Origin: Paucisalibacillus algeriensis
Lineage (GTDB): Bacteria > Bacillota > Bacilli > Bacillales > Amphibacillaceae
NCBI RefSeq assembly: GCF_000577245.1
Contig: NZ_CBYO010000001.1
Span: forward strand, 62,001-126,000
DNA length: 64,000 nt
Reading direction: 5' to 3'
Shown here: one piece after another, positions 26,269 through 34,897 of the stretch
Position numbering within the stretch: the first letter of the stretch is position 1
How the letters are laid out: every line of letters starts with the position of its first letter
Position numbers and translations under genes: made by a program
The notes under the pieces: generated by a model
Databases searched by the model: none
The model's input: the letters and a program-made list of their open reading frames with translations, nothing else
Told to the model about the DNA's origin: nothing

Positions 26269-28457
26269 GTAAGAAAAATCAAACGAATATACCGTTTATC
26301 TATACCTCAATATTATATATCGCTGGTCTCCTGTTATTTTTGGAATGGTTATATCCTGTTGATGAAGTAACAGATACTGTCTTCCTTGGAATATTTGTGA
26401 TTTATACGATTTTTTGCTTTTTTATTAGTATACTTCAAGTGAAATGGTGGCTTTCCTTACTTTTAAAAGGGTTCGGTGTTTTCTTTATCCTTAATGGTGT
26501 ATATTCCGATCATAGTTTTTGGAGTAAACACTGGTTCACTGAATTGTTCGCAGATTTTGGTTTTAATATTCAGGCGTTATTTGCTAGACAGTGGTTTGAT
26601 CTATCTAATATGTTTCGAACATTATTGTTCTTAATCATTATTTGGTTAATGAGTTATTTGATTTACTATTGGTTCGTTCAAATTAAGCGAGTCATGATTT
26701 TCAGTGTATTAACCTTTGTCTACATTACACTACTAGATACCTTTACAGTTTACAATGCTGATTGGCCCATTATTCGAACGTTTGTCATTGCATTTTTAGC
26801 ATTGGGAATTGCAAACGTCTTAAAAGAAATTCAAAGTGAAAGTCTTCAATCATATCGATTAAGTGCAAGACCACTTTGGATCCTTCCATTGGTAGCGATT
26901 GTGTTATTTTCTTCTGTTGTTGGATATGCTGCACCAAAGTTAGACCCACAGTGGCCTGACCCGGTTCCGTTTTTGGAGAATGCGGTAAATGGTGATGGGA
27001 TTGGAGTCGGAGGGGTTATCCAGAAAGTTGGCTATGGCGAGAATGATTCGACATTAGGTGGATCCTTTGTCCAAGATTATACACCAGTTTTTAAAGCATT
27101 TATGCAGGAAGAAAACTATTTCCGGGTGGAGTCGAAGGATTATTATACTGGTAAAGGATGGGTCAATTCGGATGAGGGAGATTATGTAGAACAAGTGGAT
27201 TGGGATATTACCTTTGAAACGTTTTCTTCAACAGTGGAATCGAATCCATCTGAATTAGTATTAACCTTTGATGAACGCGCCAATATTCCTAAACTGATAT
27301 ATCCTTATGGGGCAAGACATGTTGTTGCCCAAAGTGAGGATGTTGCATTATTGTTGAATGAAGAAACTGGTGAAATAAGGACAGAAGTAGATGATGATGC
27401 AGTTAATTTAAGAGGCTATTCGATTAAATACAATAGTCCATCGTACCCAATTGATTTGATGCGTAATAGTGGTGCGCCAGAGGATGAGGAATTAGTTAGG
27501 AAAAATACAAGATTACCTAACAATCTTCCTGACAGAGTCGGAGAATTAGCGAAAGAAATTACCGCTAATCATGAAAGTCAGTATGACAAAGTGCGTGCAA
27601 TTGAACGTTATTTTAGTGGCAATGGCTTTGTTTATCAAATAGAGGATGTCCCTGTTCCCACAGAAGAACAGGATTATGTCGATCAATTTTTATTTGATAC
27701 AAAGGCAGGTTATTGTGACAATTTCTCTACCTCAATGGTTGTCATGTTACGTAGTCTAGATATCCCTGCAAGATGGGTAAAAGGATTTACAAGTGGGGAG
27801 AAGATAGAGGAAGACGTTAACGAACTAGGCGACGATGTTTATGAAGTTACCAATGCCAATGCACATTCATGGGTTGAGGTATACTTTGAAGGAGTAGGTT
27901 GGGTACCATTTGAACCAACACAAGGGTTTGATGCACCAAATAATTATGCAGTTGATACATCAACTGAAGATGATTTACTAGAGGCTCCAGAAGCACCAGA
28001 AATGCCAGAACAAGATTTGGAGAAGCCAGAACAGGATGTTCAAGATGCATTTAATCCTAGTACAGGTGAAAATGATAGCAAGTTTGAAATTACCAAGACA
28101 CACGGAATAATTCTTGCGGTAATTTTCCTTGTATTAATAGGTGTAGTGGTTTGGAAGAGACACCAGCTCCGAATCTATTTCTTAGAAAGAAAAATGCAAA
28201 AGCGAAAAGATGCGGCAGCTTATCAGGATGCGTATCATTATGTTCTTAGACTGTTAAGACATAAAGGGTTCCAAAAAGATCCTGATCAAACGCTTAGAGA
28301 GTATGCGATGCGAGTTGATAATTTTTATAGCACGGATGAAATGGGACGATTAACAACAAGATATGAAAGACTTATTTACCAAAATGGTAGTCCAAACATC
28401 GTGGATGATGAGCTGTCAAACTTATGGAAAAATTTAATCAAAAAGATATTGGGTTGA
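26265..28457 (+). CDS. yebA: Transglutaminase-like membrane protein, YebA-like
   Basis: 730 residues of the TgpA type: about six N-terminal helices (to about 225), an extracytoplasmic domain, the transglutaminase core with Cys in AGYCDNFSTSMVVMLRS, RWVKGFTSGE, His in NANAHSWVEVYFEG and Asp/Glu in VPFEPTQGF, a Pro/Glu linker (EAPEAPEMPEQDLEKPEQD) and a final helix (about 617-637) with a cytoplasmic DUF4129-like tail. ATG overlaps yeaD stop (ATGAG). Function in B. subtilis is not well established; envelope protein processing is plausible. Confidence 0.85.
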   Translation: MSKKNQTNIPFIYTSILYIAGLLLFLEWLYPVDEVTDTVFLGIFVIYTIFCFFISILQVKWWLSLLLKGFGVFFILNGVYSDHSFWSKHWFTELFADFGFNIQALFARQWFDLSNMFRTLLFLIIIWLMSYLIYYWFVQIKRVMIFSVLTFVYITLLDTFTVYNADWPIIRTFVIAFLALGIANVLKEIQSESLQSYRLSARPLWILPLVAIVLFSSVVGYAAPKLDPQWPDPVPFLENAVNGDGIGVGGVIQKVGYGENDSTLGGSFVQDYTPVFKAFMQEENYFRVESKDYYTGKGWVNSDEGDYVEQVDWDITFETFSSTVESNPSELVLTFDERANIPKLIYPYGARHVVAQSEDVALLLNEETGEIRTEVDDDAVNLRGYSIKYNSPSYPIDLMRNSGAPEDEELVRKNTRLPNNLPDRVGELAKEITANHESQYDKVRAIERYFSGNGFVYQIEDVPVPTEEQDYVDQFLFDTKAGYCDNFSTSMVVMLRSLDIPARWVKGFTSGEKIEEDVNELGDDVYEVTNANAHSWVEVYFEGVGWVPFEPTQGFDAPNNYAVDTSTEDDLLEAPEAPEMPEQDLEKPEQDVQDAFNPSTGENDSKFEITKTHGIILAVIFLVLIGVVVWKRHQLRIYFLERKMQKRKDAAAYQDAYHYVLRLLRHKGFQKDPDQTLREYAMRVDNFYSTDEMGRLTTRYERLIYQNGSPNIVDDELSNLWKNLIKKILG

Positions 28458-28510
28458 CGTAAGCATACTTGCATGCGTAAAATAGGTATAACTTTTTAAT
28501 AAATAACAAT

Positions 28511-28627
28511 CGCTTTCGTATATCCTCGATAATACGGTTCGAAAGTTTCTACCGGGGTACCGTAAATACCCTGACTATGAAGGCGGAATATCTAGATCTT
28601 GAACTATCTGGAATTCTGCCTTTTTCT
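28511..28627 (+). promoter_or_regulatory. Guanine-class purine riboswitch with terminator, guaA leader
   Basis: Aptamer 28511-28584: P1 arms CGCTTTCGTA / TATGAAGGCG, AAAGTTTCTACC junction, CCGTAAATACCCTGAC. The base after GA in TGACTATG is C, the guanine/hypoxanthine-specific residue (position 74 of xpt). The 3' arm of P1 (AAGGCG) is reused in a terminator stem AAGGCGGAAT ... ATTCTGCCTT followed by TTTTTC (28580-28626). Ligand binding would free the terminator and shut off guaA. Confidence 0.92.
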
Positions 28628-28706
28628 ATTTGTATGGTGCTTCTTTGCATTGTATAGATTTTAGGTGGAGTCCAGGTTTTTTTGTATCATTTTTATATAA
28701 TTGGGC

Positions 28707-28857
28707 TCATTAGTCAATAGAACGATTCTAAAAGACTGGTTCAAAGATTTTCTGCCTAATTTGTCTAATAGAATGATTTTTAACGACAGGTTCAAGGATT
28801 TTTCGCTTAATTTGTCTAATAGATCAATTCTAAAAGACAGCATCAAAGGTTTTCGGT
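28707..28857. repeat. 51 bp tandem repeat, three imperfect copies, between riboswitch and guaA
   Basis: Units are anchored by GTCAATAG (28713), GTCTAATAG (28763) and GTCTAATAG (28814), each followed by an ATTCTAAAAGAC-like and a TTCAAAGATTTT-like block; spacing is 50 and 51 bp. The minus strand stays open as a 17-residue repeat with DKLSEKSLN, but there is no start signal. The repeat forms the guaA 5' untranslated region downstream of the riboswitch terminator. Confidence 0.8.
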
Positions 28858-28912
28858 GATAGAGTATTAAACATATTACTTATTTTAACTAACATAGATA
28901 GGGAGAATGAAA

Positions 28913-30445
28913 ATGGATAATGAAATGATTCTAGTACTAGACTTCGGAAGTCAATACAATCAATTAATAACCAGAAGAATTCGTGAGTTTGGTGTTTATA
29001 GTGAGCTACATTCTCATAAACTAACAGTTGAACAAATTAAAGCCATGAATCCAAAGGGAATCATTCTTTCCGGTGGTCCACACTCCGTTTATGACGAAAA
29101 TAGTTTCCGTCCAGATGAACGTATCTTTGAATTAGGCATTCCTGTACTCGGAATTTGCTATGGTATGCAGCTAATGGCTTTACATTACGGTGGAAAAGTA
29201 GACAAGTCGAAAAACCGGGAATATGGAAAAGCTACAATCTCCTTACAAAATAACACAACATTATTTGCCGAAACACCAGATAATCAAACCGTATGGATGA
29301 GTCACGGGGATAAAGTAGTGGAAGCTCCAGCGGAATTCACAGTAGATGCAACAAGCTCTTCAACACCAGTTGCGGCATTTAGTAATCAAGAAAAAAATAT
29401 GTATGGAGTTCAATTCCACCCAGAAGTACGCCATTCTGAATATGGAAATCAGTTACTACGTAGTTTTGTTTTTGATGTTTGTGAAGCAAAAGGTGATTGG
29501 ACAATCGAAAATTTCATCGATCAAGAAATTGATGTAATCAGAGAAAAGGTTGGAGACCGAAAAGTGCTTTGTGCACTTAGTGGAGGGGTGGATTCTTCCG
29601 TAGTTGCGGCATTAATTCATAAAGCCATAGGCAATCAGCTTACATGTATTTTTGTTGATCATGGCTTACTTCGTAAAAATGAAGCAGATGATGTTATGAA
29701 GGTTTTCGGTGAAGACTTTGATATGAATATCATCAAAGTGGATGCGTCGGAGCGCTTCTTAGGGAAATTAAAAGGTGTTGATGACCCTGAGAAAAAACGA
29801 AAAATTATTGGTAATGAATTTATCTATGTATTTGATGATGAAGCGGCAAAGCTAAAGGACATCGATTTCCTAGCACAAGGCACACTTTATACAGATATTA
29901 TTGAGAGTGGAACAGAAACAGCACAGACCATTAAATCACATCATAACGTAGGTGGTCTTCCTGAAGATATGCAATTTGAATTGATTGAGCCACTGAATAC
30001 TTTGTTTAAAGATGAAGTTCGTGAGCTTGGTACACAATTAGGTTTACCAGATCGAATTGTTTGGCGCCAACCATTCCCAGGTCCAGGTCTTGCGATTCGA
30101 GTATTAGGTGAAGTGACAGAAGAAAAGTTAGAAATTGTTCGTGAATCAGACGCCATTTTACGTGAAGAGATTGCAAACGCAGGATTAGAACGTGATATTT
30201 GGCAATACTTCACTGTTCTTCCAAACATCCGTAGTGTAGGTGTTATGGGTGATACAAGAACATACGACTACACCATAGGTATTCGTGCTGTAACATCTAT
30301 TGATGGGATGACTTCTGATTGGGCACGCATTCCATTTGATGTATTAGAAAAAGTTTCTACACGAATTGTTAATGAAGTAGCACATATTAATAGGGTAGTG
30401 TATGATATAACGAGTAAGCCGCCAGCAACAATTGAATGGGAATAA
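28913..30445 (+). CDS. guaA: GMP synthase (glutamine-hydrolysing)
   Basis: Converts XMP to GMP using ATP and glutamine. 511 residues: class I glutamine amidotransferase (Cys in GICYGMQ, His/Glu in FHPEVRHS), ATP pyrophosphatase PP-loop LSGGVDSS (about 225-232) and the C-terminal dimerisation domain ending [20 protein letters not shown] 28913 has GGGAG 8 nt upstream; ATG 28907 is the alternative. Controlled by the guanine riboswitch at 28511. Follows yebA as in B. subtilis. Confidence 0.97.
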   Translation: MDNEMILVLDFGSQYNQLITRRIREFGVYSELHSHKLTVEQIKAMNPKGIILSGGPHSVYDENSFRPDERIFELGIPVLGICYGMQLMALHYGGKVDKSKNREYGKATISLQNNTTLFAETPDNQTVWMSHGDKVVEAPAEFTVDATSSSTPVAAFSNQEKNMYGVQFHPEVRHSEYGNQLLRSFVFDVCEAKGDWTIENFIDQEIDVIREKVGDRKVLCALSGGVDSSVVAALIHKAIGNQLTCIFVDHGLLRKNEADDVMKVFGEDFDMNIIKVDASERFLGKLKGVDDPEKKRKIIGNEFIYVFDDEAAKLKDIDFLAQGTLYTDIIESGTETAQTIKSHHNVGGLPEDMQFELIEPLNTLFKDEVRELGTQLGLPDRIVWRQPFPGPGLAIRVLGEVTEEKLEIVRESDAILREEIANAGLERDIWQYFTVLPNIRSVGVMGDTRTYDYTIGIRAVTSIDGMTSDWARIPFDVLEKVSTRIVNEVAHINRVVYDITSKPPATIEWE

Positions 30446-30450
30446 GACAA

Positions 30451-30497
30451 AAAACCTTAGAATCCTTTGTTTAAAGGGATTTCTAAGGTTTTTTTGA
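30451..30497 (+). terminator. guaA terminator
   Basis: AAAACCTTAGAA-TCC / GGGATTTCTAAGGTTTT with T-run of seven. Confidence 0.85.
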
Positions 30498-30553
30498 TGT
30501 GTTATTCAAAATTCTAAACATCAATATTAAGAAGGTTGAAATAAGGTTAAATT

Positions 30554-30619
30554 TTGTATAGCGTATTTGTATTTATAATTATTGGAACTGCAATGCATTA
30601 TTTAATCTCTAAAAATTAA
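30554..30619 (+). CDS. Possible 21-residue membrane peptide
   Basis: TTG 30554 to TAA 30617, behind ATAAGG at 7 nt, encodes LYSVFVFIIIGTAMHYLISKN, one hydrophobic helix with a Lys/Asn end. Lies in a 305 nt gap otherwise without features besides AT-rich promoter-like sequence for the ABC genes. Could be chance. Confidence 0.2.
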   Translation: MYSVFVFIIIGTAMHYLISKN

Positions 30620-30802
30620 GAAACGACCTATCTTAGAAAGACAATTATTTGGGATAGACTAAAATTTACATAGATTCACAAAATGCATGGAAATATTTTG
30701 CAAATAGTAGTTGTATTTCTGATGTATTACAAATATAATACAGTTTAGATACATATTTTTGAAAATTATAAATAGAATAGTTTTTTAATGAGGGGGTTTG
30801 TA

Positions 30803-32269
30803 ATGAATTTTATTAAACGAGGATTTTTAGGAATTACAAGGAAAAAAGGAAAATCATTAATTTTATTGGCAGTTATTTTTATTCTAGGAAGCCTTATATC
30901 TGGCGCTATTTCTATTCAGCAGGCAACTAGTAATGTAGAGAAGAGTGTTAAAGAAAGACTTGGGGCTGCCGCGACACTTGAACTTGATTGGGAAGAATAC
31001 GATAAGTTAAGTGAAGAAGAAATGATGAATGTAGAGCTTGAAAACATAGGCCTTGATTTAATTAAACAAGTCGGTGAACTTTCCTATGTGAAATATTATG
31101 ACTACTCTGTGTCTACCTGGTTAGGATCAGAGAGCATTGAGGCTTACCGGGGTGATATGGAAGAAGATTTTGTTCACCACGGGCCAAGCATGGACTTTAT
31201 GATAAAAGGAATAAACTATGCTCCAGTTCTTGATTTTGAAGAACAAAAAGGCAAATTAGTTGATGGTCGTGTTTTTACCCAAGAAGAAGTGGATAGCGGT
31301 ACCTCTGTTGCCATTATTTCAAAAAAATTAGCGGAGAAAAATAATCTTCAGGTTGGAGATACCTTTACGTTAGCTAATGCAGTCTATACTTATGATGAGG
31401 AGACAGGTGAAGAGGAAATAGCTACGTCTCGTGATCTAGTATTGGAAGTAATTGGATTATTTGAATCTCAAACCATTAAAGAGGATGTAGGGGCAGATTC
31501 GGATAGCGGAATGATAGATTGGATGGATATGGATTACCAAAATACAGTGTATGTTCCGAATGAGATTGTTATTAGTGAAAATAAATTTCAGTATGAAGAG
31601 TACTTGAAGACAGATGAAGAATATGCAGAAGCGATGGAAGGGGAAGAAGAGGCATCTTTTGAATATTACACACCAATGTTTGTTTTAAATAGTCCGGAAG
31701 ATAGTGAAGCATTTGAGGAAGAAGTACTTCCGTTATTGCCGGAATTTTATAAAGTTGTCAGTGCTACAGATCAATATGATAGTATTGCAGGTCCAATGGA
31801 GTCAATGTCAAAACTATCAAAATATGTTCTTATAGCAGCGGTAATTGCAACGGTGCTGATAACAGGCTTAGTAGTGTTACTATTCTTGCGGGATCGAAAA
31901 CGCGAATTGGGTATTTACTTATCCTTAGGAGAAAGTAGGGGCCGCGTTGTTGGACAAATACTAATCGAAGTAATGGTTGTTGCTCTAATTGGTATCACTT
32001 TATCCTTATTCAGTGGAAACTTCATAGCTAGCCAGGTATCAGATACGCTGATGAAAGCAGATAATAATAATTCTAATGAGGATGTTATTTATTATAGTGA
32101 GCTTCAAATAGATTTGACAACAGAAGATGTCATGGATACTTATGAGGTAAGTCTTAATTCAAACTATATTCTAGTATTCTATGGAATTGGTTTGTTAACG
32201 ATATTAATTTCAACGGTTATTCCGCTAGTTTATATTGTAAGGCTGAATCCGAAAAAAATACTGATGTAA
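30803..32269 (+). CDS. FtsX/MacB-type ABC transporter permease
   Basis: 488 residues. One N-terminal helix (SLILLAVIFILGSLISGAIS, about 18-37), a large extracytoplasmic domain of about 300 residues rich in Asp/Glu (SYVKYYDYSVSTWLGSESIE; DSEAFEEEVLPLLPEFYKVV), then three helices with RDRKRELGIYLSLGESRGRV between the first two, the hallmark of FtsX-domain permeases. Start ATG 30803 with GAGGGGG 6 nt upstream (ATG 30788 contains that Shine-Dalgarno). With the next two genes it forms a cassette between guaA and pbuG. Such permeases move force rather than small molecules in many systems, or export peptides. Confidence 0.85.
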   Translation: MNFIKRGFLGITRKKGKSLILLAVIFILGSLISGAISIQQATSNVEKSVKERLGAAATLELDWEEYDKLSEEEMMNVELENIGLDLIKQVGELSYVKYYDYSVSTWLGSESIEAYRGDMEEDFVHHGPSMDFMIKGINYAPVLDFEEQKGKLVDGRVFTQEEVDSGTSVAIISKKLAEKNNLQVGDTFTLANAVYTYDEETGEEEIATSRDLVLEVIGLFESQTIKEDVGADSDSGMIDWMDMDYQNTVYVPNEIVISENKFQYEEYLKTDEEYAEAMEGEEEASFEYYTPMFVLNSPEDSEAFEEEVLPLLPEFYKVVSATDQYDSIAGPMESMSKLSKYVLIAAVIATVLITGLVVLLFLRDRKRELGIYLSLGESRGRVVGQILIEVMVVALIGITLSLFSGNFIASQVSDTLMKADNNNSNEDVIYYSELQIDLTTEDVMDTYEVSLNSNYILVFYGIGLLTILISTVIPLVYIVRLNPKKILM

Positions 32270-32284
32270 TAGAGAGGTGAAATT

Positions 32285-32956
32285 ATGATATTAGAAGCGA
32301 AGGATTTAAATTATTATTATCAAGATGGCGAGCAGCGTCGTTATATTTTAAAAGATACATCTGTCTCTTTTGAGAAGGGGAAGTTTTATACGATCTTAGG
32401 GCAGTCTGGTTCAGGGAAAACCACCTTGTTATCGTTACTCAGTGCCTTGGATTCGCCGCATAGTGGAGAAGTATTATTTAATGATGAAGACATTAAGAAA
32501 ATTGGCTATGAAAAGTATCGCCGTAATAATATCGGGATTATCTTTCAAAACTATAATTTAATTCCAACCTTTACAGCAGTGGAAAATGTACTGATTCCTA
32601 TGTCTATTACAGAAAATGAAATTCCAGAAGATACAAAGTCAGTAGCCTATAATCTATTAGATTACATCGGTATTGTTAAAAGTAAAGCAGATCGTCCTGT
32701 TAATAAGCTTTCTGGAGGAGAGCAGCAGCGTGTGGCAATTGCCCGCGCTCTTGCAACTAATGTGGAATTAATACTTGCAGATGAGCCTACAGGAAACCTT
32801 GATGAAGAGATGGAGCAGGAAATCATTGATATCTTTAAGAAGTTGGCACATGAACACGGCAAATGTGTCATTGTGGTCACACACTCCAATGAAATTGCCT
32901 TGCAGTCTGATCAAGCTTTCCTTTTGAAGAAGGGTGTACTGGCTTCCTATGAGTGA
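32285..32956 (+). CDS. ABC transporter ATP-binding protein (LolD/MacB type)
   Basis: 223 residues. Walker A GQSGSGKTT (about 39-47), Q-loop IFQNYNLIPTFTAVEN, signature LSGGEQQRVAIARALA, Walker B LILADEPTGNLDEE, H-loop VVTHS. The tail after VVTHS ends LLKKGVLASYE. 15 nt after the permease with GAGGTG before ATG. Energises the FtsX-type permease. Confidence 0.9.
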   Translation: MILEAKDLNYYYQDGEQRRYILKDTSVSFEKGKFYTILGQSGSGKTTLLSLLSALDSPHSGEVLFNDEDIKKIGYEKYRRNNIGIIFQNYNLIPTFTAVENVLIPMSITENEIPEDTKSVAYNLLDYIGIVKSKADRPVNKLSGGEQQRVAIARALATNVELILADEPTGNLDEEMEQEIIDIFKKLAHEHGKCVIVVTHSNEIALQSDQAFLLKKGVLASYE

Positions 32957-34466
32957 CTTTTTATCAAAATTTAATAAAGATAAATATGAGGACCTACTGA
33001 ATGAGCAAGAAGACAAAAAAATAAATGATGAGCAAGATAAGAAAACTGAGGAACAGGAAGAAATAGTACCGCAGCAGGAGTATGAAGAACAAGCTTCTGC
33101 TGCGGAAATAGAGGAAACAGACCCTGAGCCTGACATTCCGCTTCAGTCAGACCCTTTTTCTTTTAACAACAGTCGACAAAAGGATAGGGAAGAAGAAGTA
33201 GAGATTGATCCTGACTATAGAAGGAAAAAGAGACGTCAGATGTGGCTGATTATTTCAGGATCTATTTTAGCTTGTGTGTTGATATTCTTCATTTACTATT
33301 TGTTGGTCCATGTGAAGGTTGAAGATTTTGTGGGACAACCTGTTTCAAAAGCTCGTACTTGGGCAAGTGAAAATGATGTAGAGGTTGAATTAAAACAAGA
33401 TTATAGTATGGATTATGATGCGAATCAAATTATTTCGCAGAGTGTATCTGTTGGAGATAAAATCCGAAAAGGGAAGACCCTCCAATTGACTAGCAGTTTA
33501 GGTCCAGATCCGGAAGCGACTATACCCCTACCTGATTTTTCAGTTATGAGTCAAGAAGAAGCAAGGAATTGGATTGATGAGAATAAAGCAGAAAACCTGC
33601 AGATAGTCACAGAGTTTAGTGATGAAATTGAAGAAGGTTCATTTATTAAGCTTACCATTAGGGATACTGGAATTGATGGATCAGAATACCAACGGAAAGA
33701 TAGTGCTGCCGTCTATTATTCCAAAGGGGTAGAAGTCTTTGAAAAGAATATCACCATACCTGACTTTGTTGGAATGCCTAAAGAAGAAGTGGAAAAGTGG
33801 GCAGAATCCAATGAAATTGAGATGACTTATGAAGAGACGGACTCTGACAGTGTCGAAGCAGGACATATTATTAGTCAAAGTGAACCTGCAGATGAAAAAA
33901 TTGCGAAAAGAGATAAGATGGAAGTGGTTGTATCTGTAGGTAAGGCTGCAGTAGTTCCAAATTTTGCAGAAATGACTGCAGAGGAAGCAATGGCTAATTA
34001 TCCAGATTTGGATTTGAGAGTGAAGGAGCAATTCCATGCAGATGTTTCTTATGGAAGACTGATTTCACAATCTGTTGAGGCAGGTGCAAAATTAACGGAT
34101 AAAGATGATAAGAGTGTTACGGTAACTTACTCGCTAGGAAAGCCGTATTTGGGTGATTTTCGTGGGCAAATAGAAGGTGAATTGCCAAGAATATTTTTTG
34201 ACGAGTATCAATCAAAAGGCGCTAATATAAAATATATAGTTAAGTACGTCTACGCCCCTGAAGTTAAAGGGACAGTGGTTGGTATGAGTAAATTTAATGA
34301 ATTTGTATCCATGACTTATACAGTAGAGATTAGAGTTAGTAATAATATCTCAGCACCTCCTAATCCAGGAGACTTTATCGAGGATGAACCTGAAATACCT
34401 GTTGAAGAGGGAGAGCTTGAGCAACCTGTGGAAGAAGAGGAAGGTATTGAAGATATTAAAAAATAA
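32949..34466 (+). CDS. Membrane-anchored multi-PASTA-domain protein
   Basis: 505 residues. Cytoplasmic, very acidic N-terminus (to about 97), one helix (MWLIISGSILACVLIFFIYY, about 98-117), then four PASTA-like units outside: VEDFVGQPVSKARTWASEN, PLPDFSVMSQEEARNWIDEN, TIPDFVGMPKEEVEKWAESN and VVPNFAEMTAEEAMANYPD, each with a QS..G..I or similar second half, a fifth diverged unit (YLGDFRGQIEGELPRI) and an acidic tail. No kinase or transpeptidase domain. ATG 32949 overlaps the ATPase stop by 8 nt, so translation is coupled; GTG 32934 is an alternative. PASTA domains bind muropeptides and beta-lactams in known proteins, so this may be the sensing arm of the ABC cassette (inference). Confidence 0.85.
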   Translation: MSDFLSKFNKDKYEDLLNEQEDKKINDEQDKKTEEQEEIVPQQEYEEQASAAEIEETDPEPDIPLQSDPFSFNNSRQKDREEEVEIDPDYRRKKRRQMWLIISGSILACVLIFFIYYLLVHVKVEDFVGQPVSKARTWASENDVEVELKQDYSMDYDANQIISQSVSVGDKIRKGKTLQLTSSLGPDPEATIPLPDFSVMSQEEARNWIDENKAENLQIVTEFSDEIEEGSFIKLTIRDTGIDGSEYQRKDSAAVYYSKGVEVFEKNITIPDFVGMPKEEVEKWAESNEIEMTYEETDSDSVEAGHIISQSEPADEKIAKRDKMEVVVSVGKAAVVPNFAEMTAEEAMANYPDLDLRVKEQFHADVSYGRLISQSVEAGAKLTDKDDKSVTVTYSLGKPYLGDFRGQIEGELPRIFFDEYQSKGANIKYIVKYVYAPEVKGTVVGMSKFNEFVSMTYTVEIRVSNNISAPPNPGDFIEDEPEIPVEEGELEQPVEEEEGIEDIKK

Positions 34467-34491
34467 TATTGTAGTTGTGATATAGTTTGTT

Positions 34492-34537
34492 AATAGGAGT
34501 ACTACCTTTTTAATGGGTATAGTACTCCTATTTTTTT
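34492..34537 (+). terminator. Terminator of the ABC-PASTA cassette
   Basis: AATAGGAGTACTAC / GTATAGTACTCCTA stem followed by seven T. Confidence 0.85.
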
Positions 34538-34568
34538 AGTAGTTAGGAAACACTAGGATGTTAAAAAT

Positions 34569-34612
34569 AAAAACGAACATTAAAAAAAGTTTACAAAATA
34601 ACGTTCGGGAAT
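34569..34612. promoter_or_regulatory. PurBox pair upstream of pbuG
   Basis: AAAAACGAACATT (34569-34581) and its inverted partner AACGTTCGGGAAT (34600-34612), matching the known PurR box with one or two mismatches each. The same 18 bp gap separates the pair upstream of purE. They stand just before the -35 box, as expected for PurR repression relieved by PRPP. Confidence 0.75.
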
Positions 34613-34614
34613 AG

Positions 34615-34643
34615 TTGACATCTTTCTAGTAAAATAGTAATAT
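34615..34643 (+). promoter_or_regulatory. Sigma-A promoter of pbuG
   Basis: TTGACA (34615-34620), 17 bp, TAATAT (34638-34643), 25 nt or so before the riboswitch aptamer. Confidence 0.75.
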
Positions 34644-34670
34644 ATCATCTGTAAGTATATTATTTTATAT

Positions 34671-34862
34671 CTTTTGCGTATAATTTAGGGAATATGGCCC
34701 AGAGTTTCTACCAGACCGCCGTAAATGGTCTGACTACGCAGATAAGTAATATAGATGATGATAGTTTGCTATTTTTGATTGCTTTCTACTGTCAAATTAC
34801 TTTTCTCGCTGGTCTGGTCGCATGTGTCGTCTCTAAATTTTAGGGAGATACATGCTTTTTTT
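34671..34862 (+). promoter_or_regulatory. Guanine-class purine riboswitch with terminator, pbuG leader
   Basis: Aptamer 34671-34743: P1 GCGTA/TACGC, AGAGTTTCTACCAGACC, CCGTAAATGGTCTGACTACG; C after GA indicates guanine or hypoxanthine. A terminator follows at 34819-34862 (GCATGTGTCGTCTCT / AGGGAGATACATGC, then T-run). The 75 nt between presumably forms the antiterminator. Confidence 0.9.
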
Positions 34863-34897
34863 ATTGCACTTATCTAATTATTTTAGGAGGAAAAGTA

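Noticed and set aside
28661-28846. Minus-strand 61-codon frame upstream of guaA
   Set aside because: By-product of the 51 bp repeat and antisense to the guaA leader; no start signals.
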